From contig NZ_CP048286.1 of assembly GCF_010365285.1 (NCBI RefSeq), positions 4,041,501 through 4,105,500 of the forward strand: a stretch of DNA of 64,000 nt. The letters run 5' to 3'. Below the pieces are notes generated by a model. That model was not told the origin of the DNA. It made no database searches and worked only from the letters and a program-made list of their open reading frames with translations. A program made the position numbers and the translations under genes. Positions 25,186 through 34,479 of the stretch are shown here, piece after piece. The stretch's first letter is position 1; each line of letters starts with the position of its first letter. The stretch comes from Paenibacillus rhizovicinus (GTDB lineage: Bacteria > Bacillota > Bacilli > Paenibacillales > Paenibacillaceae).

Positions 25186-27375
25186 CTATTTCACGGATAC
25201 GCGGATGGTTGCCGACTTGCCGTCTATGGTGGCCCGGATATTCGTCGAGCCTTTCGCGACAGCCGTGATGACGCCGTCCGTTACGACGGCTACTTTACTG
25301 TTGCCGGTTGTCCAAACGACTGCTTTCGAAAGGTCCGTCAAACGTCCGCCTTCGTATTCGCCGACGACTTTCACCGTTTCGGAACCTTCTGGCGCAAGGG
25401 TAAGCGCTTTGCTCGATGGCGTAAGCTTCCTCAGCTTGCCGATGACGGAAATCGTCACGCTGACGGATTTGCCTTGATATTCGCCGGTCAGCGTGCCCGT
25501 ACCTTCCTTCAACGTCTTCATGGAGCTGCCCTTAATTGTTGCAAGCGATTCGGGATTGATGCTCCAATTCATTTTGGCGCCGAGGGCAATGGTCTTGCCG
25601 CTCTTGTACACGCCTGTGACCTTGAGCGTGGCGGAACGTTCGGGACTGAAGGTGAGCGTCGTATTGTCGATGGTCAGCTTCGTGATTTCTTCTTCGATCG
25701 TTACGCGGACCGTCACGGATTTACCGAGATAAGTCGCCGAGAGCGTTGCGGACGCTGCTTGAATGCCTTTGATATTCGGTGCCTTCACAAGCAGATTGGA
25801 CGAAGAACTCTTCCAGGTTACAAGCGAGGTGACGTCTTCCTCTTCGCCGGTGTCATAAGTCATCGTAATCGTCGGAAGCTTCGTGTCTTTCCCGATTACC
25901 ACGGACAAGTTGGTCTGGTCGGAGGTCAGCAGGAGCGGATGCTCATGCACGTTCACCTTGATCGTAACCGTCTTGCCTTGCACGACTGCGGTCAGAACGG
26001 CCGTGCCGGCTTTCTTCGCAGTCCATTTACCGTCTGCCTTCTCGAATACGGTCGTATCGCTGCTCGTCCAGTTCGTTAGATTGGACACGTCGACAGTGTC
26101 TCCCGCAAGCGAGGTTGCGGATACTTTAGGGAGCGTGACATTGCTGTCATCGACGAAAGCGTCGATGCTGATCTTGGCAGCCGTAATGCTGGTAATGGTC
26201 GGATACACCGTCACATTCAACTGCTGTGTGAGACCTTTGTAGCTTGCCTTGATAATCGTGGCGCCTACGCCCTTAGGGAACACGACGCCATCCGAGGAAA
26301 CGGTCGCGGCATAGACATTGCTGGAAGTCCAAACGATTCCCGATGTTACCGGAATCGGAGTGTCGTTGCCGTCAAACACGTCGAGCTTGAATTGAATCGG
26401 CGTGTCTTTCAGCGTGATGTGCTGATCTTCCTTCGGCGTAATGCGCATGGCTTCGTATGCCGGTCTAACGACGACCATGGTGCTGCTGCTAACGCCGAGA
26501 TACGAGGCCGTAATCGTTGCCGTACCAACGCCGACTGGCGTTACTGCGCCGTTATCAACCGTTGCGACGGCGGTGCTGCTCGAAGTCCAGACGACTTTGA
26601 TTGGACCGCTGGGTGTCCCGTCGGTCGTTACGGCTGTAGCTGTCAGCTGCTGCGAGTCAGTATCGATGTTGAACTCCAGCAGGTCCGGCTTTGTGCCGTC
26701 TTCTTGCGTAAGCGTAAGCGATTTATAAGGCGACGTAATGGTCAGTTTCACCGTGTCCGTCCTGCCTTTATATTTGCCGGTAATGGTCGTTTCGCCGGCT
26801 GCCAGCAGCGTCACTTCGCCGTCTTCGACGGTAGCGGCGCTCGTATTGGAGCTTGTCCAAGTTGCATCTGCCGTGAAGTCCTGATCGTTCGCGCCGCTCT
26901 TGGCAGCCATCAGGGAGTAGACGATGGTATCGCCCAGCTTCACGTTAATGGCAGAATCGACCGCCGTGCCGTCATTCTTGATCGTCACGCTGTCATATAG
27001 ATAATCAACGGTGACAGGCAGCGAAATCTTGTAGCCTTGATAGTTGGCGCTAATGGTTGCCGTACCTTTGGCTACTGCGGTCAGGAGGCCGCTGGTTACT
27101 TTGACGATGGATGAATTCGATGTGGACCATGTAGCGTTCAGCGTTACGTTCTTCGTGGATGCGGATCCGGAAATGGAAGCCACGACATCGACCTGAACCG
27201 CATCGTCATCGATATAAACGCGGGCCATCGACGGTGAATTTTCGAAAGAGATGCCCGTGACGGCATCATCTGCGTAAGCGAGGCCGGCAAAGGACGAGAG
27301 CGTCAGGACAAATGCCAGTACAACGGTGAGCCATGGCCGGAATTTGACAGGGGCGACGAGTTTGTTCATGCGCAT
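25186..27375 (-). CDS. Secreted protein of tandem Big2 (Ig-like) domains
   Basis: A 729-residue protein with a signal peptide (LTVVLAFVLTLSSFAGLAYA, cleavage after about residue 35). It is followed by about eight Ig-like group 2 (Big2) modules of 75-85 residues, each with the pattern W-S-S-N/D...V-x-x-G-x-V-T/L-x-A-x-x-x-G-x-A-T-I-x-A-x-Y-x-G. There is no SLH domain, sortase motif or catalytic domain, so it may be released or bind the wall through the Ig modules. It is the only large minus-strand gene in the window. The start has GGAGGT 11 bp upstream on its strand. Two hairpins lie in its leader. Its role is probably adhesion or surface structure; that is inference from domain type. Confidence 0.85.
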   Translation of the reverse strand: MRMNKLVAPVKFRPWLTVVLAFVLTLSSFAGLAYADDAVTGISFENSPSMARVYIDDDAVQVDVVASISGSASTKNVTLNATWSTSNSSIVKVTSGLLTAVAKGTATISANYQGYKISLPVTVDYLYDSVTIKNDGTAVDSAINVKLGDTIVYSLMAAKSGANDQDFTADATWTSSNTSAATVEDGEVTLLAAGETTITGKYKGRTDTVKLTITSPYKSLTLTQEDGTKPDLLEFNIDTDSQQLTATAVTTDGTPSGPIKVVWTSSSTAVATVDNGAVTPVGVGTATITASYLGVSSSTMVVVRPAYEAMRITPKEDQHITLKDTPIQFKLDVFDGNDTPIPVTSGIVWTSSNVYAATVSSDGVVFPKGVGATIIKASYKGLTQQLNVTVYPTITSITAAKISIDAFVDDSNVTLPKVSATSLAGDTVDVSNLTNWTSSDTTVFEKADGKWTAKKAGTAVLTAVVQGKTVTIKVNVHEHPLLLTSDQTNLSVVIGKDTKLPTITMTYDTGEEEDVTSLVTWKSSSSNLLVKAPNIKGIQAASATLSATYLGKSVTVRVTIEEEITKLTIDNTTLTFSPERSATLKVTGVYKSGKTIALGAKMNWSINPESLATIKGSSMKTLKEGTGTLTGEYQGKSVSVTISVIGKLRKLTPSSKALTLAPEGSETVKVVGEYEGGRLTDLSKAVVWTTGNSKVAVVTDGVITAVAKGSTNIRATIDGKSATIRVSVK

Positions 27376-27414
27376 GCTGTTACATTACCTCCAAAGACAT
27401 GAATTTTCCTTTTA

Positions 27415-27501
27415 TATAGAAGAAAGCCGATGAGCCGGACCTTTCTTCTATAAAGAAGGGATGAACCAGCCGCGCCGCCGGATAGCGGCTTCCGATTCAT
27501 C
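27415..27501 (-). promoter_or_regulatory. Two hairpins in the leader region of the Big2 gene
   Basis: TATAGAAGAAAG (27415-27426) and CTTTCTTCTATA (27441-27452) are perfect 12-bp inverted repeats with a 14-bp loop. Next to it, GATGAA (27460-27465) pairs with TTCATC (27496-27501) and encloses AGCCGC/GCGGCT (27468-27473 with 27485-27490). Both lie 40-130 bp upstream of the minus-strand start. They may be operator, attenuator or stability structures. No known riboswitch signature was recognised. The stretch 27502-27801 otherwise holds only a TATAAT (27650-27655) with no good -35, possibly serving the phosphatidyltransferase gene. Confidence 0.5.
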
Positions 27502-27801
27502 TTGTCTCTTTAATTAACGGCTTCGGAGGAACCAAATTGAAGGGATTGTGCATAATCTCCCAGATTTCGTTATGGTAAAGGCAAAAGAAAGCGGTGCTTG
27601 ATGCGGGTTTGCGACATTGGACGAGGTTTTATTTTTTCCAGCGTAGCGGTATAATGGTTGAGAATGTCTGCAACCGATTGCCCCGGGAGATGAAAACCTC
27701 AAAGTCCTGTGTACGCAGCCCATCGACCGGTGACGAATGCTGTTTTCCAGTATTCCGTGTGGGGGAACACCCTAATCGCCCGGCTAGGAGGCGTAAGCGT
27801 A

Positions 27802-28383
27802 ATGAATGTGCCCAATCTGCTCACTATGCTTCGGTTTGCGTTAATTCCCGTCTATATCGTCGTATTTGCGTCGGATGCTGCGAATCATATGATGTGGGCG
27901 TTCGTGATTATCGTATTCGCGGGCGTGACGGATGTTTTGGACGGCTATTTGGCGCGCAAGTACGGACAGGTTACGACGGTGGGTTCCATGCTGGATCCGC
28001 TTGCCGACAAGACGATGATGATCGCCGTTATTATCTCCTTGCTCGTAACGGGTCATATTCCATGGAGCGCGGGAGCGGCGATATTCATTCGGGATGCAGG
28101 CATGATCGTCGGATCCGCGTATTTTCATTTTCGGGGCAAGAAGACGGTACCCGCCAATTGGATGGGCAAACTGACGACGATGCTGTATTACCTGGCCATT
28201 TGCTTTATTTTCTTCGAAGCGCCCTGGGCGCGCACCTATTTATGGGGCGTTATCGCCTTCTCGTTCGTGACTTCCTTCATCTATATCGGGCTGTTCATGA
28301 CGTTGAACCGGGAAGGCAGGAAAGCGAAGAAAGGCACATCGGCGGATGCCAATCACGAGGAGAATCACGTGCGGCAAGCATAA
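27802..28383 (+). CDS. CDP-alcohol phosphatidyltransferase family protein (PgsA-like)
   Basis: A 193-residue polytopic membrane enzyme. It carries the CDP-alcohol phosphotransferase signature in TDVLDGYLARKYGQVTTVGS and MLDPLADK: Asp44, Asp47-Gly48, Ala51-Arg52, Gly61, Asp65 and Asp69. The family swaps CMP for an alcohol such as glycerol-3-phosphate (phosphatidylglycerol-phosphate synthesis). Length and sequence are PgsA-like, but B. subtilis pgsA lies elsewhere in its genome, so this may be a second paralogue with a different acceptor. AGGAGG at 27786-27791 is 10 bp before the ATG at 27802; the open frame runs further upstream without family similarity. Confidence 0.87.
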   Translation: MNVPNLLTMLRFALIPVYIVVFASDAANHMMWAFVIIVFAGVTDVLDGYLARKYGQVTTVGSMLDPLADKTMMIAVIISLLVTGHIPWSAGAAIFIRDAGMIVGSAYFHFRGKKTVPANWMGKLTTMLYYLAICFIFFEAPWARTYLWGVIAFSFVTSFIYIGLFMTLNREGRKAKKGTSADANHEENHVRQA

Positions 28384-28394
28384 AGGCATAAAAA

Positions 28395-28442
28395 GGAGAT
28401 TGCACGGGCATCGCTTCTGCAAGCGTTACGCGTTCAATCTCC
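28395..28442 (+). terminator. Possible terminator after the phosphatidyltransferase
   Basis: GGAGATTG (28395-28402) pairs perfectly with CAATCTCC (28435-28442) over a 32-base loop that contains further pairing. Only a short CTTATCTT follows, so termination would be weak. Confidence 0.35.
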
Positions 28443-28483
28443 CTTATCTTAACCCCACGACTGCAGTTTCGTGTAGGATGGCC

Positions 28484-28500
28484 TTATTGTGGCACAATAA
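28484..28500. promoter_or_regulatory. Palindrome upstream of fabZ (possible operator)
   Basis: TTATTGT-GGC-ACAATAA is a perfect 7-3-7 palindrome 41 bp before fabZ. It does not match the FapR box as I know it. It may be a regulator site; which one is unknown. Confidence 0.45.
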
Positions 28501-28541
28501 TAAGCAATTTATAACATGCATGATGAAAGGGAGTTCGTGAA

Positions 28542-28973
28542 ATGCTCGATATTCGACAAATTCAGGAAATCATTCCGCACCGCCCGCCGTTTCTGCTGGT
28601 TGACCGCATCCTTGAGGTGGAAGAAGGCAAACGCGCCGTCGGTCTGAAAAACGTGACGATGAACGAGCCGTTCTTTACCGGACATTTCCCTGCCTACCCG
28701 GTTATGCCGGGTGTATTGATCGTAGAGGCGCTGGCGCAGGTCGGCACCGTGGCGATTCTGATGGTGGAAGCGAACCGCGGCAAAATCGGTTTCTTCGCCG
28801 GTATCGACAACTTCCGTTTCCGCGGACAGGTAACGCCTGGCGACACGCTTATCCTGGAAGTGGAAATCACGCGCCTGAAAGGGCCGATCGGCAAGGGACA
28901 AGCAACCGCTAAGGTGGGCGATAAAGTGGTGGCCGAAGGGGAGATCATGTTTGCGCTGAAGGATCCGGAATAA
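28542..28973 (+). CDS. fabZ: 3-hydroxyacyl-[acyl-carrier-protein] dehydratase FabZ
   Basis: A 143-residue hot-dog-fold enzyme that dehydrates beta-hydroxyacyl-ACP in fatty-acid elongation. The catalytic His48 is in [15 protein letters not shown] and Glu62 in LIVEALAQ. The N-terminus [23 protein letters not shown] is standard. Length is typical. AAGGGAG precedes the ATG. In B. subtilis fabZ also lies beside flhP. Confidence 0.96.
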   Translation: MLDIRQIQEIIPHRPPFLLVDRILEVEEGKRAVGLKNVTMNEPFFTGHFPAYPVMPGVLIVEALAQVGTVAILMVEANRGKIGFFAGIDNFRFRGQVTPGDTLILEVEITRLKGPIGKGQATAKVGDKVVAEGEIMFALKDPE

Positions 28974-28991
28974 TTGAGCTGAAAGATTATT

Positions 28992-29127
28992 CGCCCTGCG
29001 GGCGGTGTGAGCCTGCAATCGCTGTTGTAGATGGATTTCTTCCGATTAAATAAGACATTTATAGGTGGAAATTCATCTACAAAGGCGAACGCTGCGCTTT
29101 TCCGGCTTCACACCGCCCTCCGGGCTC
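28992..29127 (+). repeat. Nested palindromic element between fabZ and the phosphoglucomutase gene
   Basis: Outer arms GGCGGTGTGAGCC (29001-29013) and GGCTTCACACCGCC (29104-29117) pair with one extra base. Inner arms at 29025-29043 and 29064-29082 pair at about 16 of 19 positions (TTGTAGATGGATTTC with GAAATTCATCTACAA). Each end carries a small GCCC/GGGC hairpin. The size (about 136 bp), layered symmetry and lack of an open frame resemble a miniature mobile or REP-like element. I recall similar sequences as dispersed repeats in Paenibacillus-type genomes, but could not check. Confidence 0.7.
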
Positions 29128-29227
29128 ACTTCTTTCAGCAGGGCTTATTCCGAAATCTAACAGCACAACATTGTGGAGCAGAAAGAAAAAGAAAAAGAAA
29201 AGATTATACATGGAGAGGATGCTGGAG

Positions 29228-30931
29228 ATGAACCAATTGGCTGTTGAACGTTATGAGGCTTGGCTTGCTGACCCTTCTATAGACGCTGCAACTCGTGAGG
29301 AACTGGCTGCTCTTCGGGGAAACGATAAGGAAATCGAGGATCGTTTCTATCGCGAGCTGGAGTTCGGTACGGGCGGTCTTCGCGGTGTTATGGGGGCGGG
29401 AACGAATCGGTTGAACGTATATACGGTCGGCAAGGCGACGCAAGGCTTGGCGAATTGGACGCTTGGCAAGTCGTCTGCGCCTTCTGTCGTTATCGCCCAC
29501 GATTCGCGCAACAACTCGCCGGAATTCGCTTTGGATGCCGCGTTGGTATTGGCGGCGAACGGCGTGACGGCCTACCTGTTTAAGGCGCTCCGTCCGACGC
29601 CTCAGTTGTCCTTCGCGGTGCGAGAGCTCGGCGCGACCAGTGGCGTTGTCATTACGGCCAGCCACAATCCGCCTGAATATAATGGGTACAAAGCTTACGG
29701 TTCCGACGGCTGCCAGCTCGTTCCGGCGGATGCGGAGGAAGTCATTGGCGCGATTCAAGCGGTGACTGCCTTCGATCAAGTGAAGCGGATGAGCCGCGAA
29801 GAAGCGGAAGCCAAAGGCTTGCTGAAATGGCTTGGAGAAGAGGAAGACCGCGATTATATTCGTACGGTAGCCGCGCAAAGCTTGAACAGCGAGCTGTTGA
29901 AAGGCGGACTTGGCCGGGATCTGACCATCGTGTATACGCCGCTGCATGGAGCGGGCAATATGCCCGTGCGGGAAGTGCTGGCGGAGGCAGGCTTGTCGAA
30001 CGTACATATCGTCCCTGAGCAAGAACAGCCGGACGGCTATTTCAGCACGGTCAAATCTCCGAACCCGGAAGAGCGGGATGCTTTCGCGCTCGCGATCAAA
30101 CTGGGACAGGAAATCGGCGCCGACATTATTGTGGGCACGGATCCCGACTGCGACCGAATGGGCGCGGTTGTACGTAATAATGAGGGCGAGTTCGTCGTAT
30201 TGACGGGCAACCAGTCCGGTGCCATCATGGTCAACTACTTGCTCGGCACGCTGAAAGAACGCGGCCAGATGCCTTCGAACGGCGTCATCGTCAAAACGAT
30301 CGTTACGAGTGAAATGGGCGCCGACATTGCGGTTTCCTACGGCGCAGAGGTCGTCAATACGCTGACCGGCTTTAAGTACATCGGGGAGCAGATGACCCAG
30401 TACGAGCAAAACGGCAATCGTACGTTCCTATTCGGCTACGAGGAAAGCTACGGATATTTGGCAGGTACATATGCGCGCGATAAAGACGCGGTTGTTGCCT
30501 CGCTGTTGATCTGCGAAGCGGCCGCTTACTATAAGCGTCAAGGGAAAACGTTGTACGACGTGCTGCTCGAGCTGTATGCGCAGCATGGCTACTATCTGGA
30601 GCATTTGGAGTCCCGTACGCTGAAAGGCGTAGACGGGGTGCAGCAAATCGCGGGCATCATGCAGGATTGGCGCAGCAAACCACCGGTAGAAATCGCCGGC
30701 GTACGCGTTGCGACCGTATTGGATTACTTGCCGGGGCTGGACGGCCTGCCGTCGGAGAACGTGCTGAAATACATGCTGGAGGACGGTTCCTGGTTCTGCC
30801 TTCGTCCTTCCGGTACAGAACCGAAGATCAAAGTTTATTTTGCCGTTCGCAGTCAATCCTTGAGCATGGCGAAAGACGCCATCGGGAAGCTGACGGCAGC
30901 CGTGATGGAGCGCGTAGACAGCAAGGCATAA
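29228..30931 (+). CDS. Phospho-sugar mutase (alpha-phosphoglucomutase PgcA-like)
   Basis: A 567-residue cytoplasmic enzyme interconverting glucose-6-phosphate and glucose-1-phosphate, which supplies UDP-glucose for wall and glycolipid synthesis. Active-site features: the phosphoserine loop VVITASHNPPEYNGYK (about 140-155), the metal loop GTDPDCDRMG (about 303-312), the sugar loop FGYEESYGYL and the phosphate loop RPSGTEPKIKVYF near the C-terminus. ATG 29228 is chosen because GGAGAGG (29212-29218) lies 9 bp upstream; ATG 29210 in the same frame lacks a good site. An A-rich purine tract (29179-29204) precedes it. The gene belongs to the envelope cluster with csaB and tagO. Confidence 0.94.
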   Translation: MNQLAVERYEAWLADPSIDAATREELAALRGNDKEIEDRFYRELEFGTGGLRGVMGAGTNRLNVYTVGKATQGLANWTLGKSSAPSVVIAHDSRNNSPEFALDAALVLAANGVTAYLFKALRPTPQLSFAVRELGATSGVVITASHNPPEYNGYKAYGSDGCQLVPADAEEVIGAIQAVTAFDQVKRMSREEAEAKGLLKWLGEEEDRDYIRTVAAQSLNSELLKGGLGRDLTIVYTPLHGAGNMPVREVLAEAGLSNVHIVPEQEQPDGYFSTVKSPNPEERDAFALAIKLGQEIGADIIVGTDPDCDRMGAVVRNNEGEFVVLTGNQSGAIMVNYLLGTLKERGQMPSNGVIVKTIVTSEMGADIAVSYGAEVVNTLTGFKYIGEQMTQYEQNGNRTFLFGYEESYGYLAGTYARDKDAVVASLLICEAAAYYKRQGKTLYDVLLELYAQHGYYLEHLESRTLKGVDGVQQIAGIMQDWRSKPPVEIAGVRVATVLDYLPGLDGLPSENVLKYMLEDGSWFCLRPSGTEPKIKVYFAVRSQSLSMAKDAIGKLTAAVMERVDSKA

Positions 30932-30988
30932 GCAGAAGCTTCCAGGCGGGGGCAATCCCCGCCGGAAATATGTTAAGGAGTGGAAGTT

Positions 30989-33100
30989 GTGCGTCAGAAC
31001 TGGCAGCATTGGAACCGCAAGGGCGTTGCGGTATTGGTTATTTTGATCATCATCGGTATTATCGCGGCGTTGCCCGTGGGCGCGACGCGTTGGAAGATGG
31101 AGCGTACGTCTAAACAGGTCGACATTATTTTCGACTACCGTGATTTGATGCAAGTCGCGGCCTACAAAACGCATCCGCAGCAATTCATTCAGGATGAGCT
31201 CGTCAAAATGAAGTCGGCCGGCATCGGCTCGATGGCCGTCTACGAAACCTCGCTTCAGACGCTGAAGTGGATCGGGCGCGTTTCCTTATACGGCTCGGAT
31301 ACGCTCAGCGACCTGACGGGTACGCCGTACGATAAAGACGAGAATTACACGTATGTGTTGTTCAATTCGAAGGCGGACGAGGAATCGCTGCGTCCTATGA
31401 TTGAAGCAACTTTCGAAAGCTGGGGCATCGCCGTATCGCCTTGGAGCTTCAAAGACAGCAGCGGCTTGAAGCTGGAAACGCCTGTCGAGGATGCTATGCT
31501 GAAGGTGATGCCGCCTGACCCGTCCACGCTCCAAATGCTGCACGACGCCGGTTTCCGCATCATTCCACGGCTGTCGGACCGTATCCCGTATAACGCGGCC
31601 GAAGTGGACAAGATGCTGGATTCGTATCAAGCGCTTGGCGTGAATCGCATTTTGTTTGACGGCAACTCGGTTAAAGGGTATGCCGACAACGCGGAGCAGC
31701 GCAGTTTGACGCTGTTTGCCGATTCGCTGAACAAGCATCGAATCGGAATCACGACGATTGAGAATTCTACTCCTCAGAAGGGTCTGAGCACGCTCGCCTA
31801 TCTGACGGATTATAATGTAGCCCGACTGTATTCGCTCCCGGCTCGCGATGCGGCAGCCAAGAGCCCGATCGATCTTGCGGACCGTTTCCAGCTTGCCGTG
31901 AAGGATCGGAGCATCCGGATGTTCTATATCCATGCCGCTGCCTCGAGCAGCACGGCGAAGTCCATGATTACGGATCCGATGGAAAACATTTATAACTCCT
32001 TGCAAGGTCCGGACGGCTTCCTAACCAAAATGGACAAGCTTGGTTTCACGCCTGGGCCGGCCGAGAAGTTCGATTATTCGATTCCGTCTTGGCAAAAGCC
32101 GCTTAAGGCGCTTGTCGCGCTAGGGGCGATTGCCTTCATCGCGCTGCTTATCCAAGCTTTCTTGCCTGGTGCTGCCGTTCCGGCCTTCATTATTGGTTTG
32201 ATCGGAAGCGCAGGACTGTACGTGTTGTCCAAATCGACATTCGAGCAGGGGCTTGCGCTCGGCGCGGCGATCAGCGCTCCGACGCTGGCCGTCATCTGGG
32301 CGATTCGCCGGGTGCGTACGCATACGGTCGGCAACCGCAGACCTGTCGGCGGCACTGACGATATCGCTCCAGGGCGCGTTAACGGCGGCATGCGCTGGGT
32401 GTTCCCAGGCATCAGCGCGGGACGCCGGTTCCTGATGGCCATCGCTATCTTTGCGACAACTTCATTGATTTCCTTGTGCGGCCTTCCGTTCGTCGTCGGC
32501 TTGCTCAACAATATGACGTATAAGCTCGTGTTGGAACAGTTCCGCGGCGTCAGCCTGCTTCATCTCGCGCCGATCGCGCTGTCCGGGCTTTATCTGGTGC
32601 TGTACACCGGCGAGTCCGTTATCGGCAATGTGAGGCGAGTGCTGAAAATGCAGATTACGGTATTATGGGTTGCCGTGGCCGCGGTCTTGGGCATTATGGC
32701 GATGTATTACTTGTCCCGTACCGGTAATGCAGGCTCGGCTTCGTCGCTCGAACTGACGTTCCGCAATTTCTTGGAAAACACGTTCGGCGTGCGGCCAAGA
32801 ACCAAAGAATTCCTGCTGTCCCATCCGCTCTTCTTCGCCGGTATCTTCGTTGCGCTTCGATATCGCGCGGCGTGGGTATTATTCATAGTGGGTTCGATCG
32901 GGCAGCTGTCCATGGTCGATACGTTCGCGCATATTCATACGCCGCTCCAGATTTCCTTGATTCGCGATTTGCTTGGCCTTGCGCTGGGCGCATTGATCGG
33001 ACTTGTGCTGATGGGCGTTTGGCAAGTTGTGGAAGGAGCATGGAAACGATGGGCACCGCGGTTCAAACCGAACAAAACATCGCTCAAATCCGGCGCGTAG
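30989..33100 (+). CDS. DUF5693 family multi-pass membrane protein
   Basis: 703 residues: one N-terminal membrane segment, an extracytoplasmic domain of about 330 residues (QVDIIFDYRDLMQVAAY near its start) with a beta/alpha barrel look, and then about eight hydrophobic helices from residue 375 on. It matches the DUF5693 family, often found next to csaB in Paenibacillaceae. The function is unknown; the polytopic C-terminus suggests a role in polysaccharide export or polymerisation, which is only inference. The GTG at 30989 follows AAGGAG by 8 bp. It overlaps csaB by 52 bp. Confidence 0.8.
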   Translation: MRQNWQHWNRKGVAVLVILIIIGIIAALPVGATRWKMERTSKQVDIIFDYRDLMQVAAYKTHPQQFIQDELVKMKSAGIGSMAVYETSLQTLKWIGRVSLYGSDTLSDLTGTPYDKDENYTYVLFNSKADEESLRPMIEATFESWGIAVSPWSFKDSSGLKLETPVEDAMLKVMPPDPSTLQMLHDAGFRIIPRLSDRIPYNAAEVDKMLDSYQALGVNRILFDGNSVKGYADNAEQRSLTLFADSLNKHRIGITTIENSTPQKGLSTLAYLTDYNVARLYSLPARDAAAKSPIDLADRFQLAVKDRSIRMFYIHAAASSSTAKSMITDPMENIYNSLQGPDGFLTKMDKLGFTPGPAEKFDYSIPSWQKPLKALVALGAIAFIALLIQAFLPGAAVPAFIIGLIGSAGLYVLSKSTFEQGLALGAAISAPTLAVIWAIRRVRTHTVGNRRPVGGTDDIAPGRVNGGMRWVFPGISAGRRFLMAIAIFATTSLISLCGLPFVVGLLNNMTYKLVLEQFRGVSLLHLAPIALSGLYLVLYTGESVIGNVRRVLKMQITVLWVAVAAVLGIMAMYYLSRTGNAGSASSLELTFRNFLENTFGVRPRTKEFLLSHPLFFAGIFVALRYRAAWVLFIVGSIGQLSMVDTFAHIHTPLQISLIRDLLGLALGALIGLVLMGVWQVVEGAWKRWAPRFKPNKTSLKSGA

Positions 33101-34248
33101 TCATTTCCGGCTATTATGGATTTCGAAATAGCGGCGACGAAGCGGTTCTAAAGTCGATCCTATTCGCACTGGCAGAAGAAGGCGCGCAGCAAGGCGTTAC
33201 AATCGTGCCGGTCGTCCTCTCGGGCGATCCGGCTTGGACGACGGAGATGTACGGCGTGGAAGCCGTGCATCGGATGAAACTCGGCGAAATCATTCGCGCG
33301 CTTCGCGGCAGCCATGGCTTGATCAGCGGCGGCGGCAGCTTGCTGCAGGATGCGACCGGCGCCGCGACGATCCCGTATTATACGGGCGTTATCAAGCTGG
33401 CGCAGCTGCTTCGCAAGCCCACGTTTATTTACGCGCAGGGCATCGGTCCCGTGAATCGCCGGTGGATGGACCGGCTGATTCGCGGCGTGATGCGGCGCAG
33501 CGCGTACGTGTCCGTGCGCGACGCGGAATCCGCCGAGCTGCTTGGGCGGATGGGCGTTTCGCGTGACCGGATCGACGTCGTGCCCGATCCGGTCATGGCG
33601 CTGCCGCTTGCGGGCGAAGCCGCAAGCGGGGGTTGGGCCGCCGGCGCGGAGGGGGCGGCCGAGGCGGGCGCGCAGGCGGCAGCTGCGGCGGGGGATTCGC
33701 CGCCGTCGCTGCCGCCGGTGGTCGGCGTGTCCTTGCGGCATTGGCGCAAGGACGGGGCCGACCTGGCGCGCGCAGCCGCCGCGCTTGGCGCGCTGGCCCG
33801 CAGCCGGGCGGTGCGGCTGCGGTTTCTCCCGTTCCACACTCCGTCGGACGCGGAAGCGTCCCTGCGGGTGATGGAACAACTGGGCGATCTCGGCGAGAGC
33901 ACCGCCGAGATCGCGTCGCCGGGCGATGACCCGCAGGCGATGCTGCTCGAGGTCAGCCGATGCGACGCGCTGTTCGGCATGCGCCTGCACGCGCTGATCT
34001 ATGCGGCGAACCAGTCGGTGCCGCTGATCGGACTTTCCTATGATCCCAAGATCGATCAATTCTTGAACCGACTCGGCTTGAAGCCGATCGGAACGACGGA
34101 ATCGCTCGATCCGGATGCTTTTGCGGAAGCTGTTGGGCGGTTGCTTGACGGGTCTGCGCAATGGCGCGCGGAACATGGAGCGGCAATCGAGCGGTTGAAA
34201 CGCGAAGCGCGAACGCCCGCGAAACAAATTGCTTCTCAATTACGTTAA
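33049..34248 (+). CDS. csaB: Polysaccharide pyruvyl transferase CsaB
   Basis: A 399-residue GT-B-like enzyme that adds ketal-linked pyruvate to the secondary wall polysaccharide, the modification SLH domains recognise. Family blocks are visible: ISGYYGFRNSGDEAVL (about 18-33), GLISGGGSLLQDATG, TFIYAQGIGPVNR, YVSVRDAESAELL and FGMRLHALIYAANQSVPLIGLSYDPK with the catalytic His. A Gly/Ala-rich insert near residues 190-215 is lineage-specific. ATG 33049 follows AAGGAG by 10 bp and lies inside the DUF5693 gene, which implies coupled translation. At least four SLH proteins in this window depend on this activity. Confidence 0.94.
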   Translation: MGTAVQTEQNIAQIRRVVISGYYGFRNSGDEAVLKSILFALAEEGAQQGVTIVPVVLSGDPAWTTEMYGVEAVHRMKLGEIIRALRGSHGLISGGGSLLQDATGAATIPYYTGVIKLAQLLRKPTFIYAQGIGPVNRRWMDRLIRGVMRRSAYVSVRDAESAELLGRMGVSRDRIDVVPDPVMALPLAGEAASGGWAAGAEGAAEAGAQAAAAAGDSPPSLPPVVGVSLRHWRKDGADLARAAAALGALARSRAVRLRFLPFHTPSDAEASLRVMEQLGDLGESTAEIASPGDDPQAMLLEVSRCDALFGMRLHALIYAANQSVPLIGLSYDPKIDQFLNRLGLKPIGTTESLDPDAFAEAVGRLLDGSAQWRAEHGAAIERLKREARTPAKQIASQLR

Positions 34249-34416
34249 TCTAGATATAGAAGCTGCAACCTGATGGAACCCTATGTTACTGCGGACATGT
34301 AGTTATGCGGCCGTAAAATGAAGCGAAAGCGCTGTGAGTGAAAGAAAATGTCGCAAAAGCATGCCCAAGCGTTCGAAATATCGGTATATTTCGTGAAAAT
34401 TGCTTGAAAATGAGAG

Positions 34417-34445
34417 TGGAGATTCTTTTGCAAACAGCGTATAAT
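34417..34445 (+). promoter_or_regulatory. Candidate promoter of tagO
   Basis: TGGAGA (34417-34422), a 17-bp spacer, then a perfect TATAAT (34440-34445), 35 bp before the gene. The rest of 34249-34416 shows no gene. Confidence 0.55.
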
Positions 34446-34479
34446 TCTATCCGGCGATAGCTATGAAAGGGAGATGGAA

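Noticed and set aside
27376-27801. Cyclic-di-GMP (GEMM) riboswitch before the Ig-like gene
   Set aside because: The conserved GEMM core was not present on either strand.
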